Part shown: positions 23,325 through 34,430 of the stretch, piece by piece
Layout: each line of letters begins with the position of its first letter
Numbering within the stretch: the stretch's first letter is position 1
Assembly: GCF_040807025.1 (NCBI RefSeq)
Contig: NC_090943.1
Location: 126,501-190,500 of the forward strand
DNA length: 64,000 bases
DNA from: Struthio camelus
Taxonomy: Eukaryota > Chordata > Aves > Struthioniformes > Struthionidae
Reading direction: 5' to 3'
Notes under the pieces: model-generated
Told to the model about the DNA's origin: nothing
Database searches by the model: none
The model's input: only the letters and a program-made list of their open reading frames with translations
Made by a program: the position numbers and the translations under genes

Positions 23325-25966
23325 TGCGATGGATGGATACAGGCTCTTCAGCAAGGCAAGGCCAGGAAGGCAAGGAGGAGGAGCTACCCTTTATGGGAGA
23401 GGGCAGCTGGAATGCCTGGAACTCTGCCTGAGGACGGATGATGAACCAGCTGAGTGTTTATGGTCATGAGTAGCAGGCAGACCAACAATGATGTCTGCCA
23501 CAGAACCCCCAGTGAGGAGGAAGAAGACGACGAGGCCTTCTTCAGAGAACTGGAAGAAAAGCCTCATGTTCACAGGCCCTGGTCCTCATGGAGGACTTGA
23601 ACTGACCTGATATCTGCTGCAGGGACAACACAGCAGGGCACAAACAAGCCAGGCGGTTTCTGGAGTGCATTGATGACAACATTCTAACACAGGTGAATGA
23701 GGAGCTGACGAGCAGAGATGCTCTGCTGGACCCGATTCTTACAAACAAGGAAGAACTGGCCAGGGATGCAAAGGTCAGAGGCAGCTTTGGTTGCAGGGAG
23801 CATGAGACGGTGGAGTTCAGGATCATGAAATGAGGGAACAAAGCAGAAAACAGGATCACAACCCTTCAGGAGAACAGACTCGGCCTATTCGGGAATTTAC
23901 TGGGAAGAATCCCATGGGATACGGCCCTGGAGAAAAGAGGGGTCCAGGAAAGCTGGTTGATTTTCAAAGCTCTCCTCCTCCAAGTTCAAGATTGGTCCAT
24001 CCCGATGACCAGGAAATCGAGCAAAGGCAGCAGGAGGCCTGCATGGATGAACAAGGAGTTCCTGACCATAAAAAGGAAGCCTACAAGAGGTGGAAGCAGG
24101 GACAGGTGATCTAGGAAGAATATAGACACTGTCTGAGCATGGAGGGATGGAGTTAGGAAAGCCAAAGCCCATCTGGAATTGAATCTGGTGAAGGATGTGA
24201 ACGTCAACAAGAAAGGATTCTTCAAGTACTTCAGGGTCCACTGCTGAATGGGGAAGGGGACTTGGTGAAACAGGGCATGGAAAAAGCTGAGGTACTCCAT
24301 GCCTTTTTCGCCTCAATCATTGCTGGTAAGACCGGTCTTCAGCAAACCCAGGTCCCTTAGACCAATGGGAAAGTCTGGAGGAAGGAAGACCTATCCTTGG
24401 TGGAAAAGGATCCAGTTAGGGAACATTCAAACAAACTGGATGTATACTAGCTGATGTCATTGGGAAGCCGCTCTCAGTTATCTTTGAAAGGTCATGGCAA
24501 CTGGGAGAGGTTCTTGAGGACTGGAAAAAAGCAAATGTCTCTCCTATCTTCAAGGACAAGAGAGAGGATCTGGGGAACTACAGGCTGCTCATCCTCATCT
24601 TGATCCCTGGGAAGAATGAAGTAAATCCTCCTGGAAAGCATTTCCAAGCACATGAAGGACAAGAAGGTGATTGGGAGTCGTCAGCATGGATTTACAAGGG
24701 GGAAATTGTGCTTAATCAACCCGACAGCCCTCCAAGATGAGATCACTGGCTTGGTGGATGAGAGGATAGCAATGGATGTTACTTATCTTGACTCTAGTAA
24801 GGCTTTTGATACTGTCTCCCATAGCAGCCTCACAGACAAGTTCATGAAGTATGGACTAGATAGTATGGACTAGTGAGGTGGACTGAAAACTGGCTGAACT
24901 GCTGGGCTCAAAGAGTTCTGATAAGCACCACAGCGTCCAGTTGGAGCCGTTCATGAGTGAAGTACCCCAGGGGTCGACACTGTGTCCAGTACTATCTAAT
25001 ATCTTCATTAATGACCTAGCTGAAGGGACACAATGCACCCTAAGCAAGTTTGTAGATGATACAAAACTGGGAGGAGTGTTTGACATGCCAGATGGTCGTG
25101 TTGCCTATCAGAGGGACCTTGACAGGCTACAGAAGTGGGCAGAGAGGAGCTTCATGAAGTTCAACAAAGGAAAATGCAAAGTCCTTCACCTGGGGAGGAA
25201 TAACCCCATGCAGCAGTATGCACTGGGGGCTGATTAGCTTGAAAGTAGCCTTGCAGAAAAAGCCCCGGAGGTCCTGGTGGACAAAAAGGTGAACATAGGC
25301 CAGCAATGTGCCCTTGTGACAAAGGTGGCCAACAGCATCCTGAGCTGCATTAGGAAGAACATCGCCAGCAGGTCAAGGGAGGTGATCCTTCCCTTCTACT
25401 CGGCGCTAGTGAGACCACATCTGGAGTGCTGCGTCCAGTGCTGGGCTCCCTAGTACAAGAAAGCCATGGACATACTGGAGTGGGTCCAGCAAAGGGTCAC
25501 AAAGAGGATTAAGGGACTGGAGCATCTATCATACAAGGAGAGCTGATGGGATGAGGGACCAGACAGGACCTCCCAGCTGAAAGAACTGGGATTGTTTAGC
25601 CTGGAGAAGAGAAGGCTCAGTGGGAATCTTATCAATGCGTACAAATATCTGATGGGAGGACATAAAGAAGACAGAGCCCGACTCTTCTCAGTGGCACCCA
25701 GCGACAGGACAAGAGGCAGCGAGCACAAATTGAAATATAGAAAATCTCACTTAAACATTAAAAAAAAAAAAAAACTTCTTTACTGTGGGGGTGGTCAGAC
25801 ACTGGAACACATTGCCCAGTGAGCAACTTATCCCATCCCTGGAGATATTTAAAACTTGACTGGATGTGATACTGAGCAACCTGCTCTAGTTGACCCTGCT
25901 TTGAGCAGGGAGCTTGGACTAGATGATCTCCAGAGGTCTCTTCCGGTATCAACTATTCTGTGATTC
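23325..25966 (+). mobile_element. CR1 LINE copy A, 5'-truncated (endonuclease to 3' end)
   Basis: This is the longest young CR1 in the window. It starts inside the endonuclease domain (DGYRLFSKARPGRQGGG at about 23331-23380) and continues through a central region. The reverse transcriptase carries motif A (LDSSKAFDTVSHSSL, about 24789-24833), [19 protein letters not shown] (24961-25017) and a catalytic box changed to FVDD (25049-25060). It ends with ATTCTGTGATTC, the CR1 terminal octamer type. Many stops and frameshifts make it inactive, including TAG at 25451-25453 in the WAP-QYKK region, a TGA about 90 bp later and TAG near 25236. The last 815 bp (25152-25966) are nearly identical to copy B. 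Confidence 0.92.
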
Positions 25967-28896
25967 CAGGATTCTACTCAAAAAAACTTAAGCATTGCAA
26001 GTAACTCAAATACACGTTCATTCAACATGCAGTAGGTTCACATGAGGAACAACAGAATGGAGAATGACATCAGAAACAAGCCCATGACATAATGCCATAT
26101 AATACCATTACCTGAAAACACATGGTGCAGAGCTAGCTACTGTCTTTTTGTAAGTAGAGCAAAATTAAAGGGCACAGAGATGCAGAAAAGAAAGAATCGG
26201 GGTTAGAGAGGCCACTTCAAGAGGAGAGATTGAAAATACTAGGCTTTTTGTACCTTGTAAGGTATATATTAGGGGATACAACGTAAAGATAAATAAGGTG
26301 AATAATGAATGTATTTCCATTTGCCCTCTCATGATGCAAGACTAGGAAGACAGTCAGTGGAATTAAAAGCAGGCTGTTCCTAAAGAAACTTATAAACAAA
26401 AGAACAAACACACTGCACAGTCAGACCTGCTCAATAATACCTATACCTATGCCTTCCTTTTCTTTCTATGCATACAGAATACTGCTTTTAAAATCATTTT
26501 CCCGGTCCCTCACTTTTAAATCATCACTGCTCCACTAATGCTTCTGCATCCCACACCTCAGATTTAAAACAAAACCAAAAAGAATAAACTATGTTTAGAT
26601 CCTACTTCTAGCCCCTACTAGGCCTAATTTTGCCTATTATATATATTTTCCTTACTGTATTATTAGTTTCTTATTTGGTGGATGTCGTGCAAATAGATCT
26701 GCCACTGCTTTTGCATGGCTCTCCATTTCATCCTTCAGATACCAGAAAGGTTTGCTGAGATATAGACTCCCTGTATACACAGCTTTTTTTTTTTTTTTAA
26801 TTTGTTCTGTCTACTCCTCTGAAAGAATTAGTATCAGAAGCTCTGATGCCTCTCTGGCTAGCAAGAATATTGCTTTCCTTATGAAGAGCTGCAACCAAGC
26901 CTTCAGTGCAGGCAGTTAGCGACAGAAGAAGGAATTCCTTAGATAGGAACAATAGCACACAATTAATCTGTTTTACAGGGAGCCAGGAACAGCAGCACAC
27001 TACAACACCACATTATTCACAGCTCACTCCTCCCTGTCAGCTGCAGAAGTGGAGCACCTGGGTGCACAGACAGCCTCCGCTTCAGGTATGGTCAACAAAG
27101 AGCTTGGTGCCTGCCCTGTTAAGCCCTGAACAGAGTCTTCCCTCTAAAGCGCTTCACAATATATTTCCATGGGAACAGATCATGCCTTTCCTGTTGCCGA
27201 GGAGACACAGTCAATGCTTTCTGAGACTGAGGAACATTTCTCCGAAGCATTTCAGCATCTTTAAGATCATAAGGAGTTTTACACAAACATAAGCACCTCC
27301 CCCCAGATAAACAGATCAACTGCTCTCCCCATTCCTGTTTTTCAGAACATATTTTAGGCACTTTGATATGTCAGATTATTCCCAATAGCTGGTTCTGATA
27401 TCAAAATTTAAAATGACATCTTTCCTGCTATTGTTCTGGTAACTCTTTTGAACCACTCTCACTGACCACGCTTGCAGTAAAACTAATTCCTTCCTCTCAG
27501 AGGGTTTCTCTAGGTGTTGATCTGTACTTAAAGGAAAGCTGGTTGGCAAAGCCAGTGTCACTCCCTACTCCATCATCTCCCACTTCCACTGTTTTTAAAT
27601 AGAAAACGTGTTTGTAAAATCAAAGGGCTCTCTGAATGCTTGAGGCCTTAGGGTGGCAGTAGCGCTGGACGGCAGTACAGGCACAAAAGAGGAGGAGGAG
27701 GAGGTGAATTCCTACAATGTTTCCGAGCTTTGCTGTCAAGTGTTTGAGCTGCTCAGTGAAGCTGTGGGCAGCACGGAGACTGTGCCCCGAGCAGTTTCCT
27801 ACTGCCCCTGTGTGGCAGCCTTTACCAGTGAAGTGATGAGAAGTTATGCAGTGTAGGTTCTCAGCAGAGGAAGGACCTGCAGGGCAACTGTGGAGGAGCA
27901 GCCCTACAAGCTTAATAAAACATTTCTCAGGTTGCTGTGGAGAAGCAAAGGCAGTTCCTTGGGGTTGCAGGCAAGCAGCACGCACCTGACCACTGATACC
28001 ACAGATTCTCTTTTCACATTCTCCCCTCCCTCACGCAATTTTTTCCCCATTCTTTCTGGCACAAATGCTCTGGAGCATAGACCTACCACAGAGGTGTTTG
28101 GAAGCTGAGGATCAGCAGTTTGGGGAGGGAGTGACAACTGATTAGGGAGTATTAGGCTCCTGTTCATCTGCTGTGGGGAAGGAGGGACAGTTAGAGACTA
28201 TGCTCAAAGGAGTGATGGATGGTGTCCCACAATGGAGGAGCCTGGAAGCTTGTAATTTCTGGCAGCAGAAGGGCTGCTTCTCCACCCTTAGATCTGAATT
28301 TACAGAATCAGTGCAGCGCTCTAACAGTCAAGGGGAACAAACGCCATCTACTATAAGAGGCTTTAGAGCCATCTGGGTCTGAAACATGCATTAACCCCCA
28401 GAGAAAAAGGCACATGACAGTGGCTGGAGACTCTCTTCTGCAGGGGGTGGAGGCACTCATCTGCCAGCCAGATATGCTGTAAGGGGAGGCTTGTTAGTAG
28501 CTGGGGACCCTGATCCAAGGTATCACAGGGAGACTGCTGAGGCTCATCCAGCCCTTGCTGCTCATCTGCATGGGCAACAATAATATTGCCTAGGGAGTCC
28601 TGGAGCAAATCAAGAGGGACTACAGAGCTCTGGGGGCAAAGGGGTAGAACATGGGAGCCCAGGTAATCTCTTTGATCTTACAGGTGCATGGAAAAGGCTC
28701 AGGTAGGTGTAGATGCATCCTGCGTGTTAACAGCTAGCTGTGTGGCTGGTGTTAGAGAAAAACAGAGCTTTGGCTTTTGTGACCATGGTTCCCTCTTTGA
28801 GGAATGAGGACTGCTAGCACGAAGTACGATTAATTTGACAAAGCGGTAGAGAAGCATCTTTCCCTAAAGGCTTGCCAACCTAGTGAGGAAGGACTG
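25967..28896. other. Intergenic; one possible CR1 scrap, otherwise unassigned
   Basis: About 26200-26450 reads like a plus-strand CR1 C-terminal scrap ('gagaggccacttcaagaggag' and following). The remaining 2.5 kb has no assignable exon; the 121- and 128-codon frames around 27-28 kb have no recognisable similarity. Confidence 0.5.
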
Positions 28897-29515
28897 TGGT
28901 AACAACCCAGTATGTTAGGGGATGGTGAAAACAGCTTGCAGGTAAGTGAAGAAACAGAGATGGGGCAGGGTGATGAGAGCGAGAGAGGGAAGGACCTCCT
29001 TGGGAAGGATAAAACAGGTCGAAACAGGCCTGCCTTAAAGTGCCTACACACAAATGCACACAACCTGGGAAATATAAAGAGAGCGCCACAGCTCCGCAGG
29101 CAGATGCAGAGCTATGACATTGTTAGAATGACTGAAATGAGGGACAGGTCGCACAACTGGAGTGCTATGACTGATGACTATGGGCTCATCAGGAAAGATA
29201 GGCAGGGAAGACAAGGAACGGGGATGCCCTTTATGTGAAGCACTAGCAGCTTGAAAGTTTGGAGGACCTATATGGGACATATGATAAAGCAGTTGAGAGC
29301 TTGTGGGTCAGGATCAGAGGAGAGGCTAAAAAAGGCAACGTGATGGTGAGAGTCTGTTGGAGGCCACTCAAAAGGGGTCAGAAAGTAGATGAGATCTTCA
29401 AGCAACTTCTGAAAGTATCCAGATCATGGACCCTGGTTCTTATGGAAGACCTAAACCTCCCTGACAGCAGCTGGAAGAGCAACACAGCAGGATGCAAACA
29501 GTCCAAGAGTTAGTC
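28897..29515 (+). mobile_element. CR1 LINE copy H, 5' segment (endonuclease), split by a nested insertion
   Basis: It encodes the CR1 endonuclease N-terminal part: LKCLHTNAHNLGN at about 29037-29075, then 'DYGLIRKDRQGRQGTG' near 29176-29225, 'ESLWVRIRGEAKKGN' near 29295-29340 and 'LVLMEDLNLPDSSWKSNTAG' near 29433-29490. The reading breaks at about 29510 in the middle of the 'CKQSK' segment and resumes after the inserted copy B. Confidence 0.88.
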
Positions 29516-30328
29516 TCATGAAGTTCAACAAAGGAAAATGCAAAGTCCTTCACCTGGGGAGGAATAACCCCATGCAGCAGTACGCACTGGGGGCTGATTA
29601 GCTTGAAAGTAGCCTTGCAGAAAAAGCCCCGGAGGTCCTGGTGGACAAAAAGGTGAACATAGGCCAGCAATGTGCCCTTGTGACAAAGGCGGCCAACAGC
29701 ATCCTGAGCTGCATTAGGAAGAACATCGCCAGCAGGTCAAGGGAGGTGATCCTTCCCTTCTACTCGGCGCTAGTGAGACCACATCTGGAGTGCTGCGTCC
29801 AGTGCTGGGCTCCCTAGTACAAGAAAGCCATGGACATACTGGAGTGGGTCCAGCAAAGGGTCACAAAGAGGATTAAGGGACTGGAGCATCTATCATACAA
29901 GGAGAGCTGATGGGATGAGGGACCAGACAGGACCTCCCAGCTGAAAGAACTGGGATTGTTTAGCCTGGAGAAGAGAAGGCTCAGTGGGAATCTTATCAAT
30001 GCGTACAAATATCTGATGGGAGGACATAAAGAAGACAGAGCCCGACTCTTCTCAGTGGCACCCAGCGACAGGACAAGAGGCAGCGAGCACAAATTGAAAT
30101 ATAGAAAATCTCACTTAAACATTAAAAAAAAAAAAACTTCTTTACTGTGGGGGTGGTCAGACACTGGAACACATTGCCCAGTGAGCAACTTATCCCATCC
30201 CTGGAGATATTTAAAACTTGACTGGATGTGATACTGAGCAACCTGCTCTAGTTGACCCTGCTTTGAGCAGGGAGCTTGGACTAGATGATCTCCAGAGGTC
30301 TCTTCCGGTATCAACTATTCTGTGATTC
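29516..30328 (+). mobile_element. CR1 LINE copy B, 5'-truncated, nested inside copy H
   Basis: This 813-bp segment runs from the [17 protein letters not shown] region of CR1 RT to the terminal ATTCTGTGATTC. It matches 25152-25966 base for base except for two C/T differences and a 13- versus 15-A run. It shares the same stop codons (for example TAG at 29815-29817) and the same damaged 'gagagctgatggg' segment. On both sides the host CR1 (copy H) continues, so B is younger than H. Confidence 0.93.
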
Positions 30329-32335
30329 TGTTTCTGCAGGGTGTTAATGGCAACTTCTTAACATGGATGCAAGATGAGCTTACAATGGGTGATACAAACC
30401 TGGAGCTGCTATTCACTCACAAGAAATAAATGGTTTGGATATGATAATCAATGGCAGCCTTGGCTGCAGCAGCCATGAAATAGTGAAGCTCAATATCCTG
30501 AAGGGAAAGAGGAAAGACAGTAGCAAAGTACGGACTCTGGACTTTGGCTTATTCATGGAACTGGTAGATGGGATCCCATGGGAGGCAGCTCTGAAGGGCA
30601 AAATAGCTTCAGGGAAGCTGACAGGTGTTTAAGGACAGCCATCTCCAAGCACATGAGTAGTATCTCCTGATTCTCAGGAAAATGAACAGATTTATGAGGA
30701 GCCCAGATTGACTAAGCAGGGAACTCATGGTGGAGCTCCCAACATAAAAAGACAGCACACAGGAGGTGTAAGCAGGGACAAGCTACAAAGGAGGAATTTA
30801 GAAAAAACTGCCTGGGCATGTAAGGATGGTGTCAAGAAAACCAAAGTTGGGCTGGAGTTGAGACTTGCAAGGGATGTCAAGGGCAAAAAGAAGAGCTTCT
30901 ACATTAGTAGTAAACAGCTAACCAAGGAAAATGCAGGCCCAGTGCTGAATGTGGTGGGTGATTTAGTGACAGCAGAGGCAGATAAGGCTGAAGTACTCAA
31001 CGCTTTCTTTCCCTCAGTCTTCACCAGCAAGGTTTCCCACACTTCTGTGATTAGCGAACGTCTGTGATTAGTGAACAGGCTCAAGAAGAATGACTGGCAA
31101 TGGACAAAGATTGAGTCAGGACTGCTCGAGAGAAATCGACTTATGCAAGCTCCTGGGACCCAACAGATGGTATCCAAGGTTGCAGAGGGAGCTGGTTGAT
31201 ATCTTTTCAAGGCCACTCTCTATCATCTTTGAAAGGTCGTGGAAGTTGAGGGAGGTCTCTGAACGCTAGAAAAAAGCAAATGTTGCACCTATCTTCACAA
31301 AAGGCCAAAAGAACAATCCAGGGAACTACAGGCCGGTCAGCCTAAATTTAGTCCCTGGGAAAATCATGGAGTGAGTCCTCTACAAACACATTTCTGGGAA
31401 CATGAAAGAGAATAAGGTGATTGGGAGCAGTCAACATGGATTTACCAAGGGTAAATCATGCATGACCAACCTGACTGTCTTCTATGATAAGATGACTGGA
31501 TTTATGGGCAAGAGAGAGCAGCAGATGCCTTTTACTGCAGCTTTAGCAAAGTTTTCAACACTGTTTCCCGTCAAATGCTTGCATCCAAGTTGGAGCATTA
31601 TGGTCTGGATGGGCGAACAACCGGATGGGTAAAAAGCTGGTTGGATGATTGGGCTTAGAGGGTAGTGGCTAATGGGCAGCAAGCTGCGTGTGAGCCAGCA
31701 GTGTGCCCTGGCAGCCTAGATGACTAAGAGCATCCTGGGCTGTGGGAACAGGAGCACAGCCAGGAGCCTGAGGGAAGCAATTATCCCTCTTCACTCGGTA
31801 CTCATTAGCTCACATCTACAACGCTGCGTCCAGCTTTGAGGCCCCCAGTACAAGAAAGACATTGGCAAACTGGAGCTAGTTCAGCAGCGGGTCCCCAAGA
31901 TGGTCAGAGGGCTGGAGCAGCGCATGCACTATGAGGAGAGGCTGAGGGAGCGGGGGCTTGTTCAGCCTGGAGAAGGGAAGGCTTTGACGGGCCCTAATAA
32001 CAGCCCGCCAATACCTAACAGGGGGTTGTCAAGAAGATGGAGCCAGGCTCTTTCGCAGCGGTGCATGGCAGGAGAATGAGAGGCAGTGGGCATAAGTTGA
32101 AACACGAAAGGGGCTGCCCGGATATAGGGAGAAACTTTTTCACAACAGGACAGCCGAGCATTGGAACCCAGAGAGGTTGTGGGACTGCCACCTTTGGAGG
32201 TTTTCAAAACCTCACTGCATAAAGTCCTGAGCAATTGACCTCATAGCTGACCCTGCTTTGAGCAGAAGGCTGGACTTGAGACCTCCCAAGGTCCCTTCCA
32301 ACCTGCATCGTTCTGCGATTTTATAATTTTGTGGA
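30329..32335 (+). mobile_element. CR1 LINE copy H, 3' segment
   Basis: It resumes at 'tttctgcagggtgttaatggcaac', the continuation of the endonuclease C-terminus. It then reads through the linker (ARDVKGKKKSFYISSK near 30868-30915; EVLNAFFPSVFTSKVSH near 30991-31041), RT block 1 ('GNYRPVSLNLVPGKIME' near 31321-31370), HGFTKGKSCMTNLTVF (31435-31482) and the tail. The part spanning the catalytic FADD box is deleted: text jumps from 'VVANGQQ' near 31660 to the 'SQQCALAA' equivalent near 31695. It ends with decayed octamers near 32310-32335. Confidence 0.88.
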
Positions 32336-32779
32336 AAGCCAAATAAATAATTTGAAGCATATTTTTTGAATTTGTGCTTCAGAAACTGACAGGGATGTTA
32401 CTTATCTGGAGGAAATGCTTGAACAGATTCTAAAGCTAGAAGGTCTATTACAGTAATTGGACCTGGTCTTCTATATGATGGCAGCATTTCTATGCTACCC
32501 CTCTGGCTCACTCTAGGACAGTATTCAAGGCCAAGTATCTTTATATTATTGTTCTGTTTTCATACTCTTCCTTAAAGTTATTCTTGGCCACTGTCAAAAT
32601 ACTGAGTTATACCCATGACCTAACCCAGGACAGCTGTTCCCATAACACTGACCCAAAGCAATGGCTTCACAGAATTTGCTGTTACTTGAACAAAGGCTGT
32701 AAAGATGACGGAAAGTTATTATTGGATTTAAAGAATCGCAGTGATCTAGAATCTACTGTATCCTGACATTTGTTCTTCC

Positions 32780-33200
32780 ACTGTTCAGTTATCCTCCTTG
32801 TAAAACTATGCCTTACCTCATGTTTGAATTTGCCTAGTTTTAGCTCCCAGACACGAATTCTAGTCTGCCTTTTCCACCTTGCCAAATCCTGGGCTGAGCA
32901 TGGCCACATACCTTAGGGCAGTAGCAGCAGTAATTCCTAAATTCATATACAGCAAGAGGCAATGTTCACCTGTGCTATGCGTATCAGACCAGGAATCCCT
33001 ACTTTCAGATAAAATGGCCTTGTTAACAGACCATACTCCCCATATAGGTTCTTTCAGATCAAGATCAAATCCCTCCTTCAACCTTCTCTTGGGTAAACTA
33101 AAATACTGAGTCCTTGTGGTTGCTCATCATAAGGCAGCTTTTCTACACTTTTGATCTCTTTAAAGGTCTCTTCTGAAGATGTTATCATATTCCATCAGCC
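32780..33200 (-). mobile_element. Ancient LINE 3'-region relic, minus strand
   Basis: Text of the inverted CR1/L3 type ('cagttatcctccttgtaaaactatgccttacctcatgtttgaatttgcctag'-like, 32785-32840, and 'ccctccttcaacct' onward). It is highly diverged, with approximate ends. Confidence 0.4.
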
Positions 33201-33989
33201 TTTTTGAAGTGCAGATACTTGAAAGGGAACAAGTATTACAGTATCAGGCAGTAATGTTCCTTGAACAGCATCATTCTACGACACCATTTTCATTTGTTTT
33301 CTACCATGATCCCAAAGAACATCTACAACCACTCCCTCTAGAAAAACTGATCTGTTTGTTTTTCCATATATGATCTATGTATATTACTCTACTAAAAATG
33401 ATGGGTGTTAGAAAGGAAATAACATATAAATCAACTATATAAACCATCCCCCCCAATTATTCATCACTGCACTATCATCTGATATCTCTTCCCAGATCTT
33501 TATAGGATCTTATTTTTGCCTCTCAAGTACTTGCTTTCTTAAGAAAAGAGAAGCATTATTCAAAGTGGCTTTACAGAGGAGATTTCCACTTAATATATTG
33601 GGAGCTTAGACACCTATTCATACATAGACACCTACGTATCTATACCTAAATGCAGGTGTTTTAATGTGAGAATTGCATCCCACCCTGATGTTTGAAATAT
33701 TACAAGAGCTGTACTCTCCTGGGACAATGCAAGTTAACCATGCCCTAGAAAGCGAGATCTTGGAACAGAATATTCTCTGCAAACAGGAACCAACCGTAGA
33801 ATAAACACTCTAAAAAGACCAGGAAAATCCAGTATTGCCTGTTTTTAAGGAGCATTCTTCTCTGAGAAAGTCTTGATGATGCTAATTCTTACCATTGCTT
33901 TCATTTTCTGACACTACCATAGAGCACAAGATCATGAATCAACAATGATATGTTGTCTGGGGGGAAAAAAAAAAAAAGAGTAAATACTC

Positions 33990-34430
33990 TTCCAGGATGT
34001 ACAGTCTGCAAGACACAGGTGCAATAGTACAGCCTCATCTGGAATACTCTCTGCAGTCTTTGGATCTGCACTTCAGAAACATAAAAAAATAAAACTCATA
34101 CGGAGATAATGAGGGAATTAGGGTGGCTTATCCTAAAGAAGAGAAGACTGAAAAGGACATAAAAACATACAGGTTGCTGCAAAGGAGGAATTAACATCTT
34201 CCACGTCCATCAGAGACCGCATAAACAGTAATGGTTTTAAATAGTATCAGAGAAGATTCAGGTTTGGCAGAGAGATGCTGGAACAGAGTGCTTGGGGAAG
34301 ATGTTTAAAGACCACCACCGAAGGTTTTTAGACAAACGCTTGTCAAAAAAGACAGGTATGGCTGATTCTGCCTCTGGACAGCGGATAGACTAGCTGGGCT
34401 TCAGGTAAAGTTGATGCATATAAAAGCCTT
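33990..34430 (+). mobile_element. CR1 LINE 3' fragment, old
   Basis: It starts at the decayed 'RPHLEYSLQSLDLHFRN' segment (about 34030-34080), passes the 'LGWLILKKRRLKRT' region (34115-34160) and ends in tail text at the 'gatagactagctgggcttc' stretch. Confidence 0.65.

Noticed and set aside
24652..25237. Reverse transcriptase fragments as a possible retron, DGR or other RT-based defence system
   Set aside because: The sequence is clearly CR1 LINE with endonuclease upstream and the CR1 terminal octamer downstream, and it is full of stops.
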